In this document: positions 1 through 12,200 of the stretch, piece after piece | How positions within the stretch are numbered: position 1 is the stretch's first letter | Layout: the number at the start of each line of letters is the position of its first letter | Program-made: the position numbers and the translations under genes | Notes under the pieces: generated by a model | Seen by the model: only the letters and a program-made list of their open reading frames with translations | Database searches by the model: none | What the model was told of the DNA's origin: nothing | Origin: Sequoia sempervirens | Taxonomy: Eukaryota > Streptophyta > Pinopsida > Cupressales > Cupressaceae | DNA length: 64,000 nucleotides | Assembly: GCA_007258455.2 (NCBI GenBank) | Contig: VDFB02296858.1 | Location: 1-64,000, forward strand | Direction: 5' to 3'

Positions 1-202
1 GATGGTATTATATTCCACCACAAACAGTGATTGCATTATTTACTGCAAATCTGAGAATGAAATAAAATTGATGACAGAATTGCAAGTGGGCATATCTTAG
101 AGAAGTTTTAAAGCTTTTACTAGCGATGTACATTGTAGAAAGCAATTTGTTGGAAACTTGATACTTGTGCAATTGCCATAATGAAAGTTTCCTATCGTGT
201 AG

Positions 203-274
203 ACACGTGCTTTTCTTGCTGAGCTTGGGAATCTTCAAGAGACACAAATATTTGCTAAAATTGAAAATATAGAG
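203..274 (+). CDS. Pyruvate kinase, exon 1 of window
   Basis: It has 24 codons in phase 0, from [11 protein letters not shown] to FAKIENIE. The acceptor TAG is at 200-202 and the donor GTATGC at 275. It holds the catalytic Lys of the pyruvate kinase active-site signature. The 5' border is the least certain of the gene, because it rests only on the in-frame stop and family alignment. Confidence 0.85.
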
Positions 275-3200
275 GTATGCACTGTGTCAAAAATGAATTC
301 TTTAAGCTTTAACTTCTCTTTTGTCTCCGTATATGAAAATTTTGAATGACAATGCCCCATGATAACTGTACCATTGTTTTGATCTAAGCTTTATTGAAAT
401 TATTGTTGTAGGGTCTGGAACATTTTGATGAGATCTTGCAAGAAGCAGATGGGATCATTCTTTCACGAGGAAATTTAGGGATAGATCTTCCACCAGAAAA
501 GGTCAGATATTTAGTCTATGCATTCGTTCATTACATCTCTGACCCTCTATTTCTTGATTTGTGCACAGAGGAGAGACTATTGCTGATTACCAACCTGTGT
601 TGAACTATGTTCTGAACTTTGTGTAGCTTTATTTTTTCCAAAATAGCCAAATTCTAATATTCTTTACAGAGTTGTTTTTGTGCTCATTTTATGACTTTGC
701 TTATTTAAATTACCTAATTCTTCTTCTAAACAAATATGTCACAAAACCAGGTTTGTCCATTAATATACAGTATATATTGTGGTATTCTTTTAAGTCATTT
801 TCTTCATTCGTACTATTAGAATTACCTGGGTCAAGAACTTGTATGTCTTATCATTATTTTTCATTCCTTGCATCAAAAACCTGCCCTTTAAAAATCTAGG
901 TGTTAAGCAATAATGTTTGATCCATGTGGAAGCCCATTCAGATTGTAACAAAAGTTGCCATACATTCTTCTCTTTTGATTTCTAATTCCCAATTGCCATC
1001 ACAAATGCCTTGGAAGATCTTTGTCAGATACTGCTGTAGGTAGGTTTGGCAATCCAAACCAGGCTGGAATAAAAGAGAGCTTTTTCTAAAGGGGTTTTAT
1101 ACTTTGTTGGCCAAGATCCAATATGTTACCCAATTCTCTTTAGGAACCAATGTCTCCACTTTGAAGACTCAGAAATCCTTTACATTTTGGTTTATGCATC
1201 TTCATCAATTCTTGTTTATCCATTATATCAAGGATTTTTGTTTGGTTGCATTCCATATGATTTGTACGTGAGAAAACATTGGCGCAACAATCTTTTTGAA
1301 TCATATCTGAATTACATTCACTGTATCTGCCTTCTTATCATGGCAATCATGGTCTTCATGGATTGGTCCTTCTTCTAGATATAGAGATGCAATTTCTAGC
1401 ATTGTTCCTTGGAATGCCTATCTACTTCACAATGGTTTCAATGGTTCTTAGAACCACAATTCATAGTGGCATTTTTTTCTATCTTTTTCATTATTATTCC
1501 CCTTGTTTAAGGCTGCAACCTGCCTGCTGATTTAAAGACTTGCCATTCCCTATCATCCTGCCCATAATAATTTAATGGTCTTGGTCACATGTTTCATCAG
1601 CTGTCTTGAGCTTGGCTATGTGTTCTTCAAGGTAGTTCACAGTATCAGTCTTGAGTATTTACTATTTAATCTTGATTGGATGTTTGACTTCTGTATTTGT
1701 CGGTATATACCTGCAAACATGGTTAGCTTCATGAAATCACCTGACTTAGCTCTAGGTGGTGACTTCTTCCAGACCAAAGAATGTTTGTAGCTTTTCTACT
1801 AAGGGAGTTCATGACTAGAAAGCTCAAGATATGCAAGAAAAGTGCAGTTTTTTACTTACATTATGTAAACTGAATATACCTCAAATAGACGGTTGAGTTT
1901 TTTCTGCATCAACGTCTACTTGTAGGTCACAATGACCACCTTTCCTTCAGCTTTAAGAGGTGGCCGAGCTGGGAGATTACTAGAATTGCCTTGGGACTGC
2001 TTCTTCCCTTAATCTTTGGGGGATCAGTCCTTGGCTCTTGGTTATTTGAGTTTCTATCAAAATCGTAAGATAGCAATGAGTGCTTCCATGAACTTTTCCA
2101 TTTGTCAAGTTTTCCCATGGATTGGGAGATGCTTGCAACATCTGTATTCAACTTTAGAAGTCTCCATTTTTATATCCCCATACACTTGGAATATGTTTGT
2201 TTCTTGAGTCAAGTAGTCTAAGTTCACAATTCCACCTCCTTGAGGAAGTATATACTCCAGTGGTAGTATGCTATTTGCCTATTGTTTTTGGTCAGTCTGG
2301 TCAACAATATCAACTGAAACAGTTGGAAAACTCTGTTACTAATATGATCAGTAATTAGCAAAGGATTACTGGTATCTAATTCACTGCAATAATCATTCTT
2401 TATCTCTGACTGATTTATGTTAATTATGTGTAGTTTGTATGATTATGCAGATGGCTATTCATACACTTGAGTTGCCCATATTTCTTGAATTACTTAAGAG
2501 AATGAAAAGTGAACATGGAAACATGGAAAATGTAACACACAGTAGCGCACACATACTTTTAACATACAAGATTTACCATGGGGGAACCTAGCACACACAT
2601 GATTGAACACAATTTGCTCTCAAGGAACCTAGTGCAGGAAGACTCTAGCAAATGGGGCTGCACCTCATTCCACAATCATTTACAGTTTACAAGTTCACAA
2701 GGCCGTGAAAAACAGCCTTCAACCTATCTTATTTGAGTGACCCAAAATATTTGCTCTCTACTTTCACACCCTGTATGCACTACAATTCTGAACTGAAAGT
2801 CTAGATTCATCTTCAGCTGCTCTTAAGGTCTCTCCCTTTAATAAGGCTTGATTAAAAACCTATACAGAAACATCCAAATGATGATCCAACTCGACAGCTG
2901 GCATACCGATGGATTGAACCTCCACTCTGAGTGATTGGTTTTTGTTTGTCTTATTTGGGAACAGTTTGGTCATGGCCATACCTTTCTGTGTTTTGATGTT
3001 TTTCATTTTGGGATGAATTTGTCCATGACCAGCTCTGTCATCTGTGCATTATACGAGTTTAGTCTGGGACTGACCCATTTCTGTAACATTGTTTTTAAAA
3101 GTGGAGTTTGTAGAAGGCCTTATTAGGACCTCGTACTTTTATTCAAGTCTTTTAACAAATCTCAAAGTGATTAAATTACATTAAGTGCTCTGAGGATCAT

Positions 3201-6200
3201 ACAAATAGGCTATAGTCTTAAAAAGAACAGGTATACAACAATTGTTATGTGAATCAATTACAACTGGATCCATTTTTGATAAATTTGTGTGAACATTTTC
3301 TGATGTTCGGTTTGGGATGACAGTAGTTGCATTAAAATGAAAACTTGGAACAAAACTTCAATCCTGTTAGACATGGAGAGTAATTTTATATCAGTCATCA
3401 ATTTATTCGGTGATCTGGACAAAAAGACAAACCAAGTAATCAGAATTTGGGTATGCTCTTTTGTAGCCTGTTGCTTTATGTAGATAAATCTAAGGATAGT
3501 CAGAAGTGAGAGAGAGCATTGGGAACAATATGAAATTCGGGAACAATATGAAATTCAGTTACTTTCTTAGTAATGCAAGGAAGATTTTCTTTTCCAATTG
3601 CAGGTGTTTTTATTCCAGAAAGCTGCTGTTCATAAGTGTAATATGGTTGGAAAGCCGGCTGTTATCACTCGTGTTGTTGACAGTATGACAGACAATCTAC
3701 GCCCAACTCGTGCAGAAGCAACTGATGTTGCAAATGCTGTGCTCGATGGTAAGCAAATTCTTAATCTTGTGCATATGAATTGTCTGAGCATTTTGACATA
3801 TATAACTTTGACTGAGGAGGACATGCCTAGTTATGTCACATAAAGTTGATTAACACTATTTGAAAGTAAATTATTTCTCAGTTGAAGGTCACTCAGCAAT
3901 TCTGGGCCATGCTTTAATAGAAATTCGTGATTACAGGTACAGATGCGATTCTGTTAGGTGCAGAGACATTTCGTGGGTTATATCCCATTGAGACCATCTC
4001 AACTGTAGGAAGGATCTGTGCAGAAGTGAGTCTCTTTCTTGTAACTTATGTTTTGCTTCCCTTTCTCTAAATACATGTCATGAGATGTAAATTTTGAGAT
4101 CATATTATAATCTGAACAAGTGCTTAAATGATAACGTATGCATATTAACTCATGCAGGCAGAGAAAGTGTACAATCAGGCTGTTTATTTTAAGAAGACTC
4201 TCAAATGTCAAAGTGAACCAATGTCTCACTTGGAATGTATTGCAACCTCTGCAGTAAGTACATAAAATCATTTTAATTCTTATTGCTGACTCGTGGCTTT
4301 TCTTTACAGATGAAATTTAATGTAGGTGGTAAATTACTGTTTGTTTGATTTGTGGAAAGTGATGAAAATTAATTTAACAGAAGTATTTGTATGATAATTT
4401 CAGGTAAGTGCAGCAATCAAAGTGAAGGCTTCTGTAATAGCAGTATTTACAACATCTGGGCGAACTGCAAAGTAATTGTTGTCGCATTGTACATTATATA
4501 TTTTTGAACATTTGAAACCATTGAATTTGGGGAATTGGCGATAAGTCACAATTGGGTTTCGTTTTAGTCACTATTGCGGTTTGGTTATCATAGTCTTTAG
4601 TTCGTAATTAAGGCAATTTTGTCAATGCTAGATTACCTGTATTAGAAAAACTAAACGATGATGATGTATTTGCCATACCAATGTGAATCTAATTTTCTCG
4701 ACCAAAGATGAGTGCACTGCAATATGAAATGCTCTGATATACTGATAAGACATCCATGCATTCTGATTCTGAACATAAGATTTATGTTTTATTTGCTCCA
4801 GGTTGATTGCAAAGTACAGACCTACAATGCCAGTAATTTCTGTTGTCATCCCAAGATTGACAACAAATCAACTGAGATGGAGCTTTACTGGTGCATTTCA
4901 GGTACGCTGTACATGTTATTCCTAAAGCGAACTGTTATGTTTTTCCTTCTGTCAGAGTGATATGGATTGTGGTGATCAAAGTAACTTTATCAGTTCATGT
5001 GAGCTTGCGCAAGTCTACCAAGTATGATTAATTTAATAAAAAATGATGAGATCAATACTTACATCTCAAAAAAAGTACTATGGTGCTGGTTTGCTGGTAT
5101 ATAGTTCTGTGATCTGAGTCAATCTGTCTGAAAATGTGCATAGGATTGTGGGTTCATCCTGGATGAATCCAGACGATGAACACAGGTGAACCCGGATAGA
5201 ATCCAACAAAACCCAATGCTACCCAAAACAAACCCATGTAGAAGCAGTAGTTTTAATTTAATTTATATAATTTTTTTTCATTTTTAGAATGTACCAGGAC
5301 ATAGACGCATGCTTGACTGGGTGGAGATAACTTTTTTGTTTCTTAAAACCCTCCCTGTGCTGGCCGAAACATTAGTGAGCTATTTCGTCTTAACGCTCAC
5401 AATTTTCTCGTAGAATCGTGGTAATAAATTAATGTTGTAATACTTAAGTTGATATGTGGGCAAAACATAGGTACGATACCGTGACGCTTGAAGCTATAGT
5501 TTTTGGAATGCTTGTGTATTGCATGCCTCAATTTTGGCTAGTCCATGGGATTCCCCCTTTATTGTACTAATCTTTCAGACTATCCCCAATAATATTTTTA
5601 TAGCGATAACAGTAGCCGGGTTCTTAAAATATTTTATGACGAAGTGATAATATTGTGAAGGTTAAAAACTTTAAAAGAGATAGGGACTCTTATTAAATAT
5701 TGAAGGGTTTATTTTCTATGACTATTATTAAATTGATGATAAGAATTTATTTATTTATTAGGGAAATGTCTTTTATGGTTTACCATTTAAATATAGACGC
5801 ATTGAGGTTATAATGGGAGAGGGGAATATATATATATTTGTGTGAGTGAGTGAGAGAGCGAGCCAGCTCAACTGCAATTTGTTTTTGCTGGATCCTTGAA
5901 CTGAATCTGCGAACCTGAACCAGATTCAGCAACTTAGAAAAAATACAATCAAGAAAATAAAGTATAAATAGAAGAGTATTTACGAATTTTTTGTACCCTT
6001 ATTGAAAAAAAAGAAAAGAACAAAGGATATTTTAAAGGTAATTAATTGCCATAATTATAAGTTTATAACAAATGGGGGGCGGGAGGCGGAGGGCGCAGGG
6101 TGAGGGGAAATCTACATCGTATGACAATCTATGGAAAATAATATCGAAATGGTGGAAGATATTTTTGCGAGGATGGAAAAATGAACTTTAAAGATTCATG

Positions 6201-9200
6201 GGCCTCTATTTTGCAGGTGACCTGTTTATACGGTGGTATAATTTGGATGAAGAATTTTTGCAAAAAACTAATTTAGTCCAAGTTATAAGTAAGTTTCATG
6301 GAACTATCTCTAAACAATATAGTTTCATGCAGGAAATGAAATTTTAAAACTGGAAAATTTAAAATCATAAATATGATGTTGCAAATTAGAAAAGATCAAA
6401 ATAAAATTTGTGAAAAGAAATCATAAAGATTCAATGAAATTTTTATTTGAAGAAAAGGTATAAATTGATCATTTAGAAAATCTTAATCTTTTCCAGCCAA
6501 ATTTTGTGACTGATCTAAGAAGAGTTTGTGTATATGAAAATCAAATGTGATTGATGTCAAAAGAATTATTTAATTCAGGCGATAAGTAAATCAAGTTGGT
6601 GGCACGGTGTTAAATTCCAACATTTCAATAAATATGACAGCTAATGAAAAGATTGTGAATATCAACAGGTGAAGAAAAACCCAAAACTGATCAACCTCCT
6701 CGCTATTGATAAACTAGGTGTGATAGCATCTAGATTTAAACTCGATAATCATAATTCCAAGTGGTACACATGCGGTTTTAGTCTTAGGTTTTCCATTAAT
6801 AAAAAAATTCAAATGTTAAATTACTTTGTTCACTTATGATTAAAGCGAATATACAACATATTTATCTAGATTCAACGTAATGCTATTCTGTTGCAGTGTC
6901 ACAATTGTACTGATTAGTACATTCCAATTATGTTCCATACGATTTATTTCTCACACAGGAGGTCATTGCTTGATGAGGTGCTTCATCCACTTCTACAGGA
7001 CCCTATGCTTGTATATATATTTGTTTTCTTATTTTTTATTTCATATTTCTGGGCATACCTATACGATAAGCTCTTGTTGAAATTACATGGTAGCCCTTGT
7101 TTTGGGGGAAAATCAAATCAAAATTAGGTGAGAATGGGAGTGCTTGTCTCGTAAATGTATTTTTGTTGGGGAAAAGTATTCATTTTTATTTTGTCAATTG
7201 TACAGGTCTGTGGCAAGATATGTTGAATAATTGCATGCTTGCATTCAAAGCTATAAACAAAAATTGGTGTTAAACTCTTTGTATGAAATATGTAAGAAGA
7301 TTAAAGACGATCAACATTGGCACGATCAGTCTTGTTTGGTATTATTTCCAAGACTCCAAATCAACTATAAAAGGGACCAGGGTAAGAAACAATCTACCAT
7401 AATGAAGTCTTATCATAGTAATTTTTGATACTAATAGATTTATGACATAGAATACCCAAAGTTTGAGCTTCAAAATTTAAGAAATGAACTAGAGTACTTT
7501 GATAAAAATTAATAAATAAAGAAAAATTCTCACTTTTTATTTTTCATAGGAATTTAAAATTTTAGGTGATAGACAAGTGGTAGAAAACATTCTTAAGCTG
7601 TTGGGGCAATTTCTAGCCTCACCTCAATTTCACCTGAGATTTTGGTAGGGCTGCTATTTTTCAGGAAAAAATTCCAATTAATTTTGTAACATAATTTTTT
7701 TTATTTCATGAGACTGCCAGCTCCATGAAAATAGATGCCCAAAACCCATGAGACCATACTGTTATTTTTCATGCACCTTCCGGATGGGGTCAAATACACA
7801 ACTTTCGGAAGTATGAACAAGTGTCCTGATCTCTGTGATAATAAAAATCGCAAAGAAAGATGAGTTGATTCCTTTCCGATCACTTTAGATTCTATTTTGG
7901 AAGAAGCAATAAAAAAATGAGTTGCATTCATTTCTTGACAGTTTCTCAAGTTATGAACAAATCAATATATCTGATTGGTGTGCTATGGTGTAAAAGCAAA
8001 TCATCTCTGAGGAAGTGCAACTGCAAACTACCTGGATATGTCGGTTGCACCAAGCACAACAAATCTTGATAAAATCGAAGTAATTATGCTGAGAGTTATT
8101 CTACAATAGACACTGCCAACTCCTACGTTTTCACAATCTTATCCTGTTAAATCGTGATAACGGTCAGCTTTAGTGAATGTCAATATCTCCCCTTTGCATT
8201 TACTCTCTGGAAGATTCGAATGCCACGCGGATCAGTCTCGAGATCCACTTGCCAAATGCTAAGGGTAGCGTAAAATAATTTGTAATTGGAAAGTGAAACC
8301 TTTTTTTTTTCTTGGTGCGGGAAGAAGTTAGGGCACGGTTCTATGGAGGGGGGCTTCCTAAAAATTCGGGGCAGAATCTGTTTAAACTTTTAACAGAATA
8401 TTTTGAAGCTGGTGGTCCCATGAACTTCAAAATTTAAGCACGCTGGTGGTGGGTGAATTTTTTTTTAATAAATAACATTATTTCCCTCCAAATTTGTTTT
8501 AAATGTGGCAGGAAAGTACTCTTAAGCAGGTGGGGCAATTTCTAGCCCCACCCCAATCTCACCAGCTGAAATTTTCAGCCACCTGCTTGTTTGGGCTGAA
8601 AAAGATTCCATTTCTGTAGCAAATTTTTTTTTTTCCCATAAGACCACCTGCTTCCGCGAAAATAGGAACCCAAACCCCCCATGGGACTGCTCAGTTAGAG
8701 TTAGATTTTTATTATTTTTATTTTAAGGAAGCTTTTTTATGGAATCTCATTTTTCTTAGAGTTAGATTTTTATTTTTATTTTAAGTTTATGTTTTTTTTT
8801 ATAAGTGTTCTGCCACAGAAGGTTTCAAGGAAATTTGTGCTTTTAAGGTAGGCGTGTTCTTCCTATTTAAAAATAAAAAATAGGTGTTTTCTATATAGAT
8901 TTTTTTAATGTGGTGTTTTTCATTAAATTAAATATATTATACGTATAACGTGAAAATCCAAGTAATGATAATATATATTGTTATAATAACAAAGATGAAA
9001 ATTTCAAAATAGCTGTAGATTACGTTATACTTATATAAAAGAACATTTTTTTATAAGAGCAGATAAAATACACGTATATGCTTTTATATCTACTTTCATA
9101 GTTTATAATGTTATAACAATAAAATGTACTTAGTTTTAATTTTTAATTTGTAAACGTGTTGTGAAACATTATACCATTATCTTTGCTGCCAACCTGTTTT

Positions 9201-12200
9201 TTTCGGTATATAATAAGTGTCAAATTACATATTGCTATCGATTCAACCGGTAGTTTCTGGACCCAAACTCATTGACCTGCTTCGCTATAGTGGCTCCAAC
9301 AAGCAATCATCTTCTATGATATCGTGAATAACCAATTTAGCACTTCCGGCTGTACTCCAGGTGATGCTTCACAGGTGAAGCACTGGTCCGCCCCGGATAG
9401 TCACCATCCCCGATGAGCTCGCTCTCAAGCGCTGGCCAATCCAGTGGGAGTTTTCCAAGCTAGCTCAGCTGAAGCAGCGCCCTCTATTTGCAAAACTTTC
9501 AGTAAGTGTTGTGCCTTATGAACCATTCATAATAGAGCCCCTTTAGCTCACCAATTGATAAGTAAGAGGTATTTTTCCACAGCGTGTCAAATTATGATAT
9601 TGCTATCAGGATTCAACCGTGTAGTTTCGAGTCAAACTCATTGACCCATGTTTCATGAGTAGTGGTTCAACAAGAACCCATCTCTCATGATATCGAATGG
9701 TCCACTTAGCACTCATTGTATCTAGGTGATGCTCACAGAGGTGAAGCACTGGTCCATCCCGGGAGGTCACTCATCCTAGTATTGCTCCAGCTCAAGCACG
9801 CTTAACCAGGGAGTTTTCTCCAAGGTTGCTTCCGCTTTTGAGTTGTGCTACTCCCATTTTGCAAAACCTTCAGCAAGTAAGCAGCTCTTTATGAACCATT
9901 CTCCATAATAGAGCCCCTTTAGCTCATATCAAATTTCATGCAGAACCCAAACCAGTTGACTTTGGCTAACACAATGGTCACGTATCCAGAGGATTCAAAC
10001 TCACGCTCTCTTGTATCATCAGACAGATGCATTCTTCAGGTAGAGCTCAAAACTCACATCTCAAGTCTGGTGACCATGTCTGTAATTGCTTCCCATCTAC
10101 ATGGAGCTATTTATGTGGTCGCTACACATTTGAAGAATGACAGACATCATTCGTGGCAAATTATGCTTCTAGGAGATATTGCATAGACCAAACTCAGATG
10201 AAATGCTGTGCATGCGAATGAATGGATTGTTATTCTTGAGCTAATAGGAATCATTAGGCCTCCTCTGAATGATCACTCGGTGCACTAGTCTCATAGTTCA
10301 AAAATATCAGGAAATTGCTGACACGTGAGTGAACTTGGAGGTGATTTCTTCTGGAAAATTGGCGAGTTAATCGCACAAAACTCGCCAAAATTTAAAAAAT
10401 GTTAAAAATCGCGATGAAATACGGCTGTATGAATTTTTCAAGGAAAAATTGTTTTAAATTTGTACCGTGCGGCCTTTTTGTGCACTTTTACAATGGCATC
10501 TGAAACAGCAATTTTTACTGCTCTTTGTAAGTGAGTTTGGCATCGGCCAGCTGGGGAAATGCTTTCTCGCTTATGCAGCGTAATGGGATTTAGACTGGGT
10601 GTTGTGGGCACTGCGATGAGGGCATACAATCGCCTGACATATCTGAGTGTTTGCATTTTACACTGACGTTGGGAGAATCGCCGTCAATGGAGGAGCGCCC
10701 GAATATATCTTTTCATTATGTATTTTGTTTTTGATTTATGATTTTTATTAAGTTTTCCCCTAAAACTTTTAGGTTTAAATTTGATGATGGTAACATTAAT
10801 AATTTTATTAATAATGTATGTTAATATTTATAACTTTATTACTATATATTAATTTTATTCATATTTACAATATATTAATATTTATTAATTGATAATTGCC
10901 TATTAACAACATCCCTAACTCAACGGGAATGATAAGCTTACCTACGACCAGGCAGATTTATTGATGTCTGCGCTTTGTAAAGCGAGTTTAGCATCGATCA
11001 GCTGGGGAAATGGTTTTAGCGTATGCAGCGTAACGGGATTTGGACTTGGTGTTGTGGGCACTGCGACGAGGAATCCAATCGCCTGATGTATCCGAGTGTC
11101 TGCATCTTTCATTATTTATTTATTTTTTTTTTCTGTTCGATGATTTTTTATTATGTATTTTTAACCTAGAACTTATAGGTTTAAATTTGATGATGTAACA
11201 TTAGTAATTTTTATTACTAATAATACATGTTAGTAGTTATAACTTTATTATTATAACTTTTATATATTAATATTTTTAACCTTATTAATACATAATTGCC
11301 TTTTAACCTGTGTTACATGGGGACACGCCCCCATCCCTTGAGGCATCTTTAAGGACATGGGGATGTTAGGAGATATCCCCTAGCCGTCCCCCCCGCTCCC
11401 CCCCCTCCACCCCAAATCTAGAAAATGCGGAAACGTCTTGAAATGTATCTTCAAAATTGGAGACAGCAGGAAACACATAGGGGACGTCTGGCCGTCCCCA
11501 AGGCGGCTGGGGACGTCTCAGACATTCCCTGTTGAAAAACAATTTTTAAATATATTTTTAAAAATAATTGTTCATAACATTAAAAAAAAAACTTAAATAT
11601 ATCATGATAACATTATAACAATGTAACATGACATCATTATAACATCAGCAATAAATATATCATGACAACACTATAACAGCAGTATAACAACAATCAAATA
11701 TTGATATTGCTATCAGGGTTCAACTGTGTAGTTTTTACGAGCCAAACTCATTGACCCATGTTTCACGAGTAGTGGTTCACAAGAACCCATCTCTCATGAT
11801 AATGAATGGTCCACTTAGCACTCATTGCATCTGTGAGCAGGTCAATGAGTTTGGCTCGTAAAAACTACACAGTTGAACCCTGATAGCAATATCATACTTT
11901 AACACGCTGTGGAAAATACCTCCTACTTATCAACAATTAAATTAATCATCACAGCAGTGACAACAACAACTGCTGTATAACAGGAATAAATATATCATGA
12001 TTTAGATTCATAGTTAATGATATAAGTTCTATAATAGTTAATATTAATAGAAATAATTTGGATTTCTGATTTCAATGTTTCATTGTTCAAAAAAACATCA
12101 AAATTTAAAATTCTTCATATGGTAGGGGAGAAGGGCCTATAGTGGAGTAGGGTCCAATAGTGGGGATAGAAGTAGTCTTCAGTGGTCCCATAGTGGAGCA

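Noticed and set aside
1..202. Extension of the first pyruvate kinase exon leftward
   Set aside because: An in-frame TAG at 200-202 and an acceptor-like AG make this an intron.
9740..9818. A functional 5S rRNA gene
   Set aside because: Only the second half of 5S is recognisable, it is diverged, and it is embedded in a repeated unit with extra sequence.
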